Below are positions 33,348-44,977 of a stretch of DNA of 64,000 bases, in pieces. Origin of the DNA: Mucor racemosus (lineage: Eukaryota > Mucoromycota > Mucoromycetes > Mucorales > Mucoraceae); NCBI GenBank assembly GCA_027405735.1, contig JAPEHQ010000004.1, positions 2,046,001-2,110,000 of the forward strand, given 5' to 3'. Numbering within the stretch: the first letter of the stretch is position 1; each line of letters starts with the position of its first letter. A program made the position numbers and the translations under genes. A model generated the notes under the pieces. That model saw only the letters and a list, made by a program, of their open reading frames with translations, was not told the origin of the DNA and searched no databases.

Positions 33348-35458
33348 GTAAGACTAAAATTTAATGTAAATCACTTCTAGCGCATTAATTATCAAGTAAG
33401 ACTATATTATCATCAAATAAACCATCACATAATATTAACATGTATAAAGATTTACAGTAATAAGCTTGAATCAAGTGGATACTACATCATAAATTCTTGA
33501 AAAAGTTCTCAAGTATTATAAAATCTCTTATTTTCAAGACTTACAAGGCTTATAAGCGGAATATTAATTTAGAAAATTATTTTTCTCCAGATCATCAATT
33601 TTGACATTTTTTAATTTTTTTTTTCTGATTTTTCAAATTTAGAGTTAATTATACTACCAATTATCAAAACAAAAAATATACACATATACAGAATTTAGCG
33701 CTCTATTTGTTCAATAAAAAATAATAAACATTTTCATTGCAAAATATTACATGAAAATCCTTTAATCAAAAAACCATTTTTGGGCAAAAAGTACAAAGTT
33801 TCATTACTTAACTTTTAATTTTAAGCTTTTATAAAATGCGTATTAGTTATAGCTACAATTTTCTCTCACAATGTAGTATGTTTAAACGTTGATTTTGGTA
33901 TCAAAATTTGATTTTTCTTTTTTTTGATAAAAATCACGAGTGTTGGTAAGGATAAAATGAGTCCCGAATAATGTCCGCTACAAAAACTGAATTTTCAGAC
34001 CGTACGTGATTAAATATAAGAAAAGTTTAAAAAAATCGCTTTTTTATTGAAAACTTAATATACCATAGTATAAGAGACTTAGCCATTCAATCTTGCTATG
34101 CTCAAGTACGGTGTTGCTTTACGGGCTCGTTTTTGCAATTTTTTAATGAATCTATGGTATGACAGCCAGTTTTTCTGGTAGAAAATGCATGTTTCTATGA
34201 TAACAGATATTGCCTATTTTGTTTACTTTATGGGTTGATTTGCTGTAATGCTGCTTTTACATTGGCTGAAATGTTCAATTTAGCAGGGTTTTATTTGCTC
34301 TAAATAATGTAAAGCTTTGAAAATCCTTTTCTATGTGTGTTGTTTCTCTCTTTTTGTTTTCATATTCCAAGGATATTATTCGCCGTTTTATAAGGCATAT
34401 CAGACTATCAAGCTGGTATTATTTTCTTTTATTTTAATATGCATGCTACCATAATAAGGTAATAATGTTTTTAATATAAGTAGCGGTCTATATTAGAGAC
34501 TGATATTTTCATTAATCACATTCTAGAATCAAATATCATTATTTACTACTGTATTGTTGGACGTATTTTTGATGATTACCTGATCAAAATGAAGGCAATA
34601 ATATTCATAATATCTACTTAATAAAAAGCTAGAACTGGATACAAACCCACGAAATGTCCAAGGAAAGTGATAAAATTTCAAATGATATAGAAACAAAAAT
34701 AAAAAAAGAATAACCCAATTTCTTGCCTAATAACCATAGTTATGATCGTAGCTATACTTGAAAACAAATCTTTTTACAGCAGCTGACGATCGTAAACTAA
34801 AATAATAAGCTTAAAGAAGGTTAATTTGTTTAAACCTTATGTTGGATAAAATAACATTTATAATTTTAGATTTGGCTTGCATATAAATTTAAGCAGCAAG
34901 CGTTATTTAAGTTTATGCCCGAGAAAAAGCCATTGTTGCTGTAAACATTATAGCTATAAACATATTTACAAATGGTGGTAATCGTAAATATATTGGCCCT
35001 TGCATGTATGGCTCTACATCAACAACGTATTGAATTGTATTTTCTATAATTTATATTAATAAAAACAAATGTAATTTAAAAACCCATTCCAGTACAAAAT
35101 GCACTGGAATTTTGAGAACGGCACAATGCTCATGCAAAAACCAATTTGTGCCCATACGATCAGCTCATTATGCGCATGGTCATATTTTATTATTATGCAC
35201 AAATAGGGATAATGATATGCTTATGGGTAATTCTACTACTATGAACACAGGGAAAAAATATCATGCACATGGACAGAATCTATAATTCTGCAAATACAGA
35301 CTTAGCGTTGTGCTCGTGTGCAGTTTCTTTTGTTATGCCCATGTGCATATTATTGTAATCTTCTAACCCTATTCAGTGGGCACAACAGCTCAGGCTATAG
35401 TGTGCAGCCCACCTGGACGCAACGATATCATCTTGCGCAGCACAGGTCGGCCGTAATG

Positions 35459-35905
35459 ATAAGAAATTCCTAGCGTACTAAATATATCCAGCAGCAATTA
35501 ACAAGAACATTTGGACCTCAATTATGTCACCATATTATTTCATCCCAACGGTTAGTTAATTAAGTAGCTATCAAATCAACATCCAAGCATATTTAGCGTA
35601 ACATTGAAACAAGACAACTCATAAGCTCTGCCAACACGGTTAAATTATGATTGATCCATTTCCATCCATAGATTACTATCAAACAGATTTCATGATTCAA
35701 TGGTGCCTTAAATTACATCTCAGAATCTCAATGCCACATCAATATACAGTAAAAGTAAAAGGCCAAACTTTTATTTTTAAATAAACGATATCTTGTTTTT
35801 ATTATACAGTTGTTGAAGAACTAATTCATTACTCATTCTCTTTTAATTGTACTCTTTTTTAAGTATTATTTATCAAGCATGAAAATATACGACACAACAC
35901 GTGGT
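35459..35905 (+). mobile_element. Partial LTR, family 2
   Basis: Collinear with 59098-59522 of the complete solo LTR at 58847-59812, about 85-90 percent alike by eye (ATAAGAAATTCCTAGCG at the left, AAATATACGACACAA at the right). Both ends of the LTR are missing. It abuts the CACTA-like terminus directly, which erases any target duplication there. Confidence 0.75.
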
Positions 35906-36169
35906 TTTATTGGACAGAAATATCAGATTTTGCTGATGGTTTTCTCAATTCACAGTGATTTGTGAAAGTAGAGATATAAATTTTTATGCAGGATATATTT
36001 AAATCTATTATCATGTATAATTGAAGATTAATTGATCAGTATTCGCAAGGATGGAATTTTTTCTTCGTTTTATGCAATTGTAAATAAAGGTGTATTATTT
36101 TGTAAAACTTAAAACTCATTATCCTGGGCTTAATTTCTGCGTTCACAAGATAGGTCTAATTGATTGATA
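35906..36169. other. Repeat-derived spacer
   Basis: 35913-35995 resembles 1938-2020, and 36040-36110 resembles 921-1020. No gene. Confidence 0.4.
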
Positions 36170-37440
36170 TGCTGTATTTTTTGTTGTTTTAACAAAAAAC
36201 ATTGATTTTTTATTGAGATAGCCAAAATAATAGTTCTTATCACAACTTAAAAACTATCATCACGGGGTTCCAAAATTTATTTGTTGAAATGAATGGAAAA
36301 TGATTCAAAAACAAAATCGTTTAAAGGCTCATGAGCTGCAAATTAAGTCGACCTAGCGTGTTAAATAGCTTTTGTACAGTTTTAGATTCTACATCCATCT
36401 AAATGACATTCAAAAAAATGTTTCACATTAAATTTTGCGCAAAATGCAATTGAAATCTTAGAGATTTTTTGAAGATACACATCACTTTTTATAAGCATAT
36501 TTGAAATATAATTAATGGAAATAATGTGCAAAAAAACTATTTATCGATCGAGCTATTGTGGAATCTTCTAGCTGCATTTGTCGTAGAGAAAACCTGAATT
36601 TGTCCAAATTTTTTTCAGATTCAAAATTTGGGATGACGGTATATAAGGAAAAAATGGAAGCTAGAAATAAATGTATATTTTTGTACACATTTTTGAAGAT
36701 ATCTCCACGAAAAATCAATTTTTTGAAAAAACTAAATTGGGTCCAAGAGAGCTCAACGAGCTTAATGACATAAGTAAAAAAAAACTGTTACTCAATTTAA
36801 CAAAAATTTTGAAATCTACTACAAAAATGCCAAAAAAATAAAAGTGCTCATAATTTTTTTATACTAAAATATGTTATAAAGCACGCCAAAACAAGTAAGT
36901 TTTATTATTGGAAAGTGTTAATATAGCTTAATTTTTTGTAAAGATATGAATCCCCAAAGTTTTCAATTCTTTAGCAGTGGAATACGCGTAAAAAATCTGA
37001 AACCTTAGCACTAAAAAATTAATACCAACTGCAAAAAGTAGGATGTTTCCGGATACTTGTTTTTGAATTAAAGGTGAACATTTAAGGTACATTGGCATAT
37101 AATTTTATCTTGGTGTTATTTAGTGAAAAAAAAGTAGAACAGTGATGAAAAGTGAAACCCAGTTTTCAAGGAATAAGCAGTAAATTTTATGTGCTTTTGA
37201 GCCTTTCATGAGACATAACATGAATTCAGAAATAGCTAGCATAATGCGACTAATTCATACCTGTTTTGTGGTCTCTGAGGTATATCCTAAAAAATGTTTA
37301 TTATGAGTTTAGTTATAGAAAGAAGACATGCTCTGATTTTGAAAATTGAAACTATGAATTTTTTTTTGAAAATTGAAACTATGAATTTTTTTCTTTGAAA
37401 ATTCAAATTTAATATTAAAATTCATTTTAATTTATCGAGG
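36170..37440 (-). repeat. Dispersed repeat B, copy 3
   Basis: Inverted full-length copy of the repeat at 12220-13475 and 39930-41165. A 28-bp unit (TTTGAAAATTGAAACTATGAA and following T-run, about 37346-37395) is tandemly duplicated near its end. Open frames at 36512-36718 and 36558-36773 are not conserved as protein between copies. Confidence 0.72.
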
Positions 37441-38399
37441 GTAGTTTCTTCGTGTACTACAGCGCGTCAAAATAGGTTGTGAAGGACAGAACAAACAAAG
37501 TAAATTTTAATTTTTTTATTGATTAATTATTAGGAAAAATAATTACACAAATATCATAGAGTGTGATTATTTAGCTTCTACATAGAAAAAATTTAAAAAT
37601 CAATTTTTATTATATCTACTGTATTAGTAGATATTGTTTTCCTGTGGAGATTGGACGAGATTTGGCGTTTTCAACATTGATGACCGTAACGTTTATAGAT
37701 TATAAAAATTTTGTTATTATATATGTATACACGTTTTATCTACTACTAAATTTTTGTATATAAACGTTGCACTATTTTGCATCTATTGATTATATGCTCA
37801 CCGGAAACTTCAATTGTATTTTCTAGTGAAATAAAATCAGCTTTTATATTATTGTACCTAGCATAATAATTACATGATGATATAGGGCAAAAATAACAAA
37901 ATTTTCTTGTATTTCAATCAGGAATAAATATTTTTTTTGTAAACCAAATTGCTATTGATACTCAGCAAATAGCAGGGTTATATATCAAAGAAAAAAAATA
38001 TGTTCAACTTACTCAATATTGCACAAATCAAGAAAAACAAAATAACAGATATGTAGAAGGACGGCAATTAAAAAAAAAGCAAACATAGAGGGGGCGTTTG
38101 TCCTAGTTGCTAAACTGTCATGATGGAATATGTCTAGTTGGATGTTTATGAAATGTAGTGTAAGTAGTAGATGTTGTTCACCTGCTATTGCTATGGCAAT
38201 AGATTGTTTAGCAGTATATAGTTATGGTGATAGATTAGTAGTGACGTGGTCGAATTATGATGATATATATTTCACATCCCTTGAATCCTTTTAATAAATA
38301 AGCTTTCTTTCATCTATTATATATTTAGTATCTTTATATATTATAGTTTGGGAAGCTTCACTGAAGCAAAACACATTTCTCCTAGTAGTAGTATAAGAA
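37441..38399. other. Gene-free stretch
   Basis: No gene recognised. Short inverted repeats such as TATCTACT...AGTAGATA near 37611-37635 are present. 38080-38400 has LTR-like composition but no partner copy was found in the window. Confidence 0.4.
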
Positions 38400-38545
38400 G
38401 TGAGAAATGACAAAACTTATGCGCTTCACAGCTAGGTCAAACAGAGAGGTTGTGGGTTAGAACCTCGTGTAAACGGATTTTCTTCGGAACTTGTGTTTGC
38501 CGGGCTAGAAGCGCAGCTAATCACCCCATCGCCTTTTTTTTCGTT
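38400..38545 (+). mobile_element. Possible tRNA-derived SINE head
   Basis: Around 38421-38480 the sequence resembles the 3' half of a tRNA: AGAGAGGTTGTGGGTTAGAACCTCG contains a B-box-like GGTTAGAACC within a stem pair GAGGTT/AACCTC (shortened here). The 5' half and acceptor stem are poor, so it is not a functional tRNA. A T-run follows near 38535. No target duplication was found. Confidence 0.35.
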
Positions 38546-39929
38546 TTACCTTTCAATGTGCAGCTTTCAAGAGACTACCGATTGTTTTCTTCTTTTCTCT
38601 ACTCCAGTAATTTTAGTGCTATTTGTTTTATTCTAACATATATCTGATATGCTAGAATAATTAAAAATAATAAAACAAAGTAAAGTCTTGATAAATGTCA
38701 GCTGTCCAACTGTGGGTCAAACTAAAGGATCAAAACTAAACTGATCCTTATTCTTTTATTCATAAGATGTGGTTTATCTACTAATGACGGATTAGTAGAT
38801 AAAGACTGCTTGAAGTGACAGTATAAATTAATAATGAGATTTATGGAGTGTAACCAAAGGTTGTGTGTATAGATAGTAGAAGGTGATAATTATACAACAC
38901 TATTTCTGAAATCCATTTTCTTTATAAATATCTTATTTTACAAGCACAGGAAAGACACATTCTGCATGCAATAATTTAATAATGTAAACTGTATTGTAGG
39001 CCTACTACTATCTGTATATTTTAATTTTGGTTTTCATTCAGTAAGTAACAAATAATAGGGTGTTATTAATTGTAACATAAAGGCATACATAATGGAATAT
39101 CTTTAGTCATTTTTCAGAGAGACTTGAAAAGAGCTCAGTGAATAACAATGTTAATCGTATTTAGATTTCTTTCAGTTCCGACTTCAGTCATCATCAGTTA
39201 GAAACCGGTTTGTCACCAAATTTAATTTATCCTTAATAATGGACTTCAGGGTAATTATTGCTGCATTAACAGTACTATTAAAAACACATCACTCTTCACT
39301 ACTCAAGAAACACTTTATATTTAAAACTTAATAATAATGCCCAAAGGTATGTAGCTTCTGTCAATTTGTTATTTATTATCATCATGCAGATCAAGGAATG
39401 TATACGGTATATTACACCATCTCATTTTGACATACAGTACAGTATATCATGCAGAGAGAATGGTTTTCAATTAGTCAAACTTTCGCCAATTTGGATTGCC
39501 ATTTTTTAGTGAGGTTAAAAGATGCGTAATCTTCGTTGATAATGTCTTGAATCCTGTTGACACTCAATGTACATTTTGCTCTATATAACATCATTGAGGT
39601 GTGATACTTGATCTTTAAATTTGGATCTTTGAAACACAATCTTGGAGGGCTATAGAGCCTTAATATATAAGCCTCGTATTTCCTTCAATTTTTAAGATAC
39701 AGCTTCGAATTTGCCACATACAGTATGTAATAAATACTATAATATTCCTTTTCATTCTTGTTTAAATATAAGAATAGCCCTTGTTAATAAGAAAAATATA
39801 CCACTGTTGGGTAAAACTGATGACATTTTGACCAAATATATGTACTGGCTGCAATAATATTGAAAATCCCTTCTAAAATAGGGAGTAGCCCATGTTGCTA
39901 CAATGTATATAAATCTACTCGAATAAAAT
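38546..39929. other. Gene-free stretch
   Basis: No gene recognised. Inverted repeats flank 38730-38760 (AAGGATCA and TGATCCTT) and 38778-38805 (TTTATCTACTAAT and ATTAGTAGATAAA), which would fold into hairpins. Their identity is unknown. Confidence 0.4.
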
Positions 39930-41165
39930 TTGAATTCTTAGAGAATACAATTTTTCATGGTTTCTCAATTTTTGAAATCGGAACGTGGTGTCCTCTTTTC
40001 TAAAAATAAACTTATATATACTAAATACCTTTCGAATACTGTATATAATATACCTTGGACATTTTCACATAGATATAAACTAGCTGAACTATGTTATCTC
40101 TTCCTAAATATATTTTATATCTCACAAAAGACTCAAAAACAGGTAAAATTTGCTGTCTTTTCCTTAAAAAATGGGACTCATTTTTTTTATCTCTGTCAAC
40201 TTTTTTTTCACTAAATAAAACTAAGAAAAAATTATATGCCAATGTACCTGAGATGTCCAGTTTTAATACAAAAATAAGTATCTGGAAATATCCTATTTTT
40301 TGCAGTTGGTATTAATTTTTCAGTGCTAAGGTTTCAGATTTTTACGCGTATTTCACTGCTAAAAGATTGAAAACTTTGAAGTTTCATATCTCTACAAAAA
40401 ATTAAGCTATACTAACACTTTTTAATAATAAAACTTACTTGTTTTTAAGTGCTAAATAACATATGTTGGTTTGAAAAAATTCTGAGCACTTTTTTTTTAA
40501 ATTTTTTTGACATTTTTGTAATAGATTTCAAACATTCATTAAACTGAGCGGTCTTTTTTTTTTACATTCATGTCATTAAGCTCGTTAAGCTCTCTCGGAC
40601 CCAATTTAGTTTTTTTCAAAATATTGATTTTCCGTGGAAATATCCTCAAAAAAGTGTGCAAAGAGATACCTTTGTTTCTAATCAGTTTTTCCCCTGTGTA
40701 CCCTCATCCCAAATTCTGAATTTGAAAAAAAAATCGACAAAAATCTTGTTTTCTCTACGAAAATTGCAGCTAGAAGATTCCTCAATGGTTTGATCGATAG
40801 ATGATATTTTTGTCCATCTTTTTCAACGCTTTTATTAGAAATATGCTTATAAAAAATAACGTGTATTTTCAAAAAACCTCATAAATTTTAAATGCATTTT
40901 ACCGTGAAATGTTTGCTTGAATTCTATTTGAATGGATGCATAATTTAAAACTCTACAAAGACCATTTAATACACTAGATCTACTTACTTTGCAGTTCATG
41001 AGCTTTTAAACGATTTTTGTTTTTGAATCATTTTTCGATCGTTTCAACGTTTCAACAGATGAATTTTGGAACTCAGTTATAATAGGCTATAAGCTGTAAT
41101 GTGAACTATTATTTTGATTATCTCAACGAAAAATCAATAATTTTTGCTGAAACAAAAAATACATA
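39930..41165 (+). repeat. Dispersed repeat B, copy 4
   Basis: Full-length copy in plus orientation, best aligned with 12220-13475. It ends at GATTATCTCAACGAAAAATC plus an A-rich tail near 41160. Frames such as 40091-40315 are partly shared with 12405-12596 but contain no domain and are read as chance. Confidence 0.72.
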
Positions 41166-42035
41166 GTAGCGTCTAATACGATCTATCTTGTACACACACA
41201 CAAAGCATTATAGAATGCACTGTGGTTGATTCAATTACTTACAAAAGCGCCATGAAATGTAAAAGCAACTAAACTCACGTTGCTTTGTAAATGTTGCCAG
41301 AATATATAGAGTTTGCCTTATTTTTAAATGACACCGGAAGCGAAAATTATTTAAATCGAAATTCATGCATACATAACATCAGAAAACTAGCATATGGATG
41401 AGGAAGTTGTGCCAAGCATTAAAAAATATATATCTATAAGTTTCATAAATGTTGGTAAAAAGCTAAGGCATAATCCAGTCATTACATATACATTCAAGAT
41501 ATCATCTATATTTTAATTATAGATGGGCTATTGCTAAGCTACACTTTGTTAACAGATCTAAAAATAATTCAAGTTTTGTATTCGCACGACATCATTTTTT
41601 AGCCCGATATTGTTCATCAAAAGAGAAAATAATACACACCTAGGCACTTTTTATATCTTCTTACAAGTAGCCAAGGCAGCAACTATGTATGGGTATTGAT
41701 GATCTTGGTTTCAAATTAGCCAAATTTGTATTGTAGATTTACATACCATCTTCCCCATACGAATGCAATACCATCATTTTTATATTTAAATAGTAGTAAC
41801 AAAACTGCACAATATTTCTTGTTGTGCATTGTATTGAGACAGAATGTTTTATGAACCATAAGCCCTTGACGTACCTGCGTATTGGGTTTATGAATATATG
41901 TCATGCTAGTGCTATAGAGATGACTGTTTAGCATTATTCTTTATCGAACTGTATATTTTGAATAGCGCTTTCAAAATTCCATGAAAATCTTTTTTCTTTC
42001 TACATTGACACGCTAACTTTCTTGTCTATTATATA
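41166..42035. other. Spacer upstream of cyclophilin gene
   Basis: No gene recognised. The frame at 41716-41934 (minus) has no domain. The right end should contain the cyclophilin promoter. Confidence 0.45.
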
Positions 42036-42801
42036 ATGGTAAACTCGTCAATCTACATTACAAAAATCATAAATTAATACTGTATATAGTCTGTAACTTT
42101 ACATACTGATCTTGGTGATCTCAAAATAGAAGTTTTTTGCGAATCTGTACCAAAAACAGCAGAAGTAAGAAAGCAAGCAAACATGATTACGCAATTTACC
42201 AACGCTTTTAATAGAACTTCCTTGCATTATGCGCAAGTGGCTATTATGATAACAATACTTTTCACAGAAATATTCCTGGCTTTATGATACAGGTACGCAT
42301 ATTCTATATACAACATTTCGATTAATTGACACTATTTAAATAGACTGGTGATCCCACTGGAACAGGCAAAGGAGGCAACTCAATTTGGGGAAGAAAATTC
42401 AATGATGAAATCAGATCCACGCTCAAGGTAATTTTTGATTCAATATCATAATTTCATTATTAACATAAAGCAGCACAATGCTCGAGGTATTCTTTCAATG
42501 GCCAATTCAGGTCCCAACACCAATGGATCTCAATTTTTCATCACATATGCAAAGCATCCTCATTTAGATACAAAATATACAGTGTTTGGAAAGTAAGTTT
42601 ATTTTCAAAATAATACAGCTTTTTTTAAATTTAAAAGCAAATTCACTCATATCTATTTGTTTATATAGAGTCATTGATGGCGCAGATTCGACGCTGGATG
42701 CCATGGAAAAAATCCCGATTGATGAAAAGAACAGACCTCTCCAAGAAATCAAAATTAAATCTATTACAATTCATGCTAATCCCATTGCTGATAAATCTTA
42801 A
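42036..42801 (+). CDS. PPIL3-type cyclophilin (peptidyl-prolyl isomerase)
   Basis: Exons 42036-42038, 42090-42164, 42215-42292, 42344-42427, 42474-42592 and 42669-42801 give 163 aa, against about 161 for animal PPIL3. It catalyses cis-trans isomerisation of proline peptide bonds; PPIL3 relatives associate with the spliceosome. Visible blocks: [36 protein letters not shown] with the catalytic Arg, [47 protein letters not shown], and ITIHANP at the end. Exon 1 supplies only the ATG, immediately followed by the donor GTAAAC. Six exons in 766 bp is dense for this window. The stop overlaps the stop of the convergent FYVE gene. Confidence 0.93.
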
Positions 42802-43609
42802 AATGTAGACCATTGCCAATCAGCAGGAACAGATGGGATAGGATTAAATGCACCTAATAATAACACTGCAAATCAATATCATATATTTATAAATATAGCA
42901 CTTTATTTTTACCTTGATTATCCTTTTTGATACTTATAGTTACCCCTTTCGATTGTGTCGGTTTCTGTGGTGCAACAATATCTACATGATACAATTTGAA
43001 TAATCACAGTATATCGTACTAAAAATATTACTACTAACCATCTCTTCCCAATTCAGTTACTCCTTCCATTGCTTGTGGTTTTGGTGTCATTATGTTACTA
43101 TCATGTCTTTTTCTAGATGTGGGTTTATCGACAGGTTGCCTTTTATCACCTTTTCGCCGCACTTGCTCTTGCCACTGAATATAATCTAACGCACATTTAT
43201 CACATCCCCTTGATAGTACTCCCTTTGGATGAAATTGAGCATATTGATCCAATCTAAAATAATTCGAACAATGAAGCGAACAAAAAATATCTCCACATTT
43301 ACGACAATGATGTCTTCTTTCAAATAGTCCAAATTTTGTTAGACATCCAATGTATTCACATGCAGTAGAATCAGAGTCTCTCTACATTTAGACGTTAATT
43401 TTAAAACTAAAAATTTATTCACAAAAGTTTACCTTCCAATGTTCTCTTGTAGGTGAACCTGTAACTTGATCAAATATAAAACTACTGTCCAACTTTGGCT
43501 TGGATACTGAAATATCTAAACCAGAATCATTATCAGATTCTGTTCGAGATGATTGCCCTAATGTTAGATGCGAAGGCCTCTTCTTGCGAGTTAAAGAATA
43601 AACATCCAT
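42798..43609 (-). CDS. FYVE-like zinc finger protein, 218 aa
   Basis: Exons 43609-43433, 43381-43039, 42981-42913 and 42865-42798. FYVE domains bind phosphatidylinositol 3-phosphate on endosomes and vacuoles. The finger spans about residues 57-125: HWKRDSDS stands for the WxxD motif, then CEYIGC, RRHHCRKCGDIFCSLHC (the basic RRHHCR signature) and SRGCDKC, giving the eight Cys/His ligands. RGC replaces the usual RVC. The C-terminal part is short, basic and disordered and ends in a hydrophobic [15 protein letters not shown] tail, which looks conserved. One donor is GTTAGT. Its promoter faces that of the coiled-coil gene at 44136. Confidence 0.85.
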
Positions 43610-44135
43610 TCAAAAATATTAAAAATTACAAAAAGGTTAAATTACTCTGTAAATAGAGAAAAGAGAAACGAGTAAAAGAATTTTATATGGATAATCTTGT
43701 TGTGTTTGGTTAATTCTGTGCAAGTCCGCAGCTTGTTTTATTGACTCTTTTCTGTTTAAATAACCGCATTTAGTATCCCAATCTATAATTGATTATTGAT
43801 CTAATCTGTATATCATGATATGAATTAAGTAAATAATAGTATAATTTAGAAAATATAGTAGCAAAAAATAATAATAAAAATAAAAAAAAAAGGTACCATC
43901 AGCGATCCATCACTGGTTGCTATGGTAACAAAATTAGTAAATTTTCCGTTGCTAAAGCTAGGGGTAAATATTTTAGCAACTGCATTGAGCATACAGTATA
44001 ATTCAAGCAAACATGCTTTCAGTGTATAGGGAGCGACGCATTTTCAGTATATAAAATTTTAATTTTGTTTATTTGTACTCCCTTATACTTTTTTCCTTTC
44101 CTTTCATTTCTTCTTATTCTTTTCAAATCATAACC
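43610..44135. promoter_or_regulatory. Divergent promoter region, FYVE and coiled-coil genes
   Basis: A 526-bp spacer between two divergent genes. It contains an X-box-like palindrome at 43916-43929, an A-rich tract just before it and pyrimidine-rich TTCCTTTCC-type sequence before 44136, common near fungal transcription starts. Confidence 0.5.
43916..43929. promoter_or_regulatory. RFX X-box-like site
   Basis: GTTGCTATGGTAAC is a near-perfect X-box palindrome (GTTGCC/T, two bases, GGTAAC). It lies 220 bp upstream of the coiled-coil gene and 307 bp upstream of the FYVE gene. RFX family factors (Crt1 in yeast) bind such sites. Its placement in a divergent promoter gives more support than the copy at 18932. 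Confidence 0.45.
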
Positions 44136-44830
44136 ATGTTAACCACAACTCAACCCACATTACAAGATAATGACAAATCTGTAACAAAAATTCAAGCCAA
44201 GATCAGTCAACTTGAAGCTAACTTGGCAAGTTCAAAGAAGAATACTTTTTCGATACAATCTATTGACAAATTATTTATTCATAGAATATTAAGCATAAAC
44301 CAACTACTCAAACAAAGGTATATTAGCTTGATTATAATTTCTGTTACGATTTGAAACTAATAGCAAATGTGTTTAAAAAAAATAGGATCAAACGTAAAAA
44401 TGATTTGAACATTTGTGAAAATGTGTTAATTTTGAAATTTAGATTACTTGACTTGAATCAGGAATACGAAAAACTATCTCAAAAGAGACAAGAGCAATGC
44501 AATATGCTAGCAGATCAATGGCAATCATATCAGCAAACCCAAAAGGATAGTAGACAATCTGATATTTCAAAGCGGCAAATTGAATTCGATAGACAATTGG
44601 ATTTACTAGATGAAGAAAAGAGAAAAAAATGGACTTCACAGAAGAATGATGCATCTGTAGTTTGTAGCCAACTTTTGACCTACTTGCAGCAATGCTCTAC
44701 TGATAATTGCATTCTAACATTTCCTACTGATATTCTGGATTTATTTTGGTCAATTGATATTCAAGTACCTGTGTTGGAGACAGAATTACCTTTGACAATC
44801 GAGAAATTGAAAGAACTGTCAAAGTGTTGA
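44136..44830 (+). CDS. Coiled-coil protein, 189 aa, unknown
   Basis: Exons 44136-44317 and 44443-44830 (intron 125 nt, GTATAT donor, TTTAG acceptor). The join restores one frame of 189 residues. A predicted helix runs from about residue 14 to 118 with Lys/Glu/Gln heptads (SVTKIQAKISQLEANLASSK and later EYEKLSQKRQEQ, FDRQLDLLDEEKRKKW). A short C-terminal part ends in PLTIEKLKELSKC. No membrane segment or catalytic motif is seen. It resembles small structural or tethering subunits, but I cannot assign a family. The 7TM-RGS gene starts 147 bp downstream on the same strand. Confidence 0.75.
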
Positions 44831-44977
44831 AATTAAACCATTCAAATGATTTCATTTTCTTGGGTGGTTTCATTTTTTGAAACCACTTTTTTTTTTCAAC
44901 ACATAAATCATTTCATTGAATCATAGTTTGCTTTTTATCCCATACATTACACTTATTAAACTTATGAAAATGAATAT

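Larger units (their letters stand above)
32780..35458 (+). mobile_element. CACTA-like element A, copy 2 (most complete)
   Basis: Left end CACTACGGCCGAACTATGC and right end, inverted, CATTACGGCCGACCTGTGC match at 16 of 19 positions. The length is 2679 bp. Both ends hold clusters of CCCATG/TGTGC-type motifs (for example 32810-32880 and 35110-35440), like the subterminal repeats of CACTA/EnSpm elements. Flanking triplets are ATC and ATA, close to a 3-bp duplication. Inside are repeat C (33015-33234), a dynein intermediate chain exon (33239-33347) and about 2 kb of non-coding sequence. No transposase is seen. CACTA is the best match for the termini; another TIR superfamily is possible. Confidence 0.6.
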
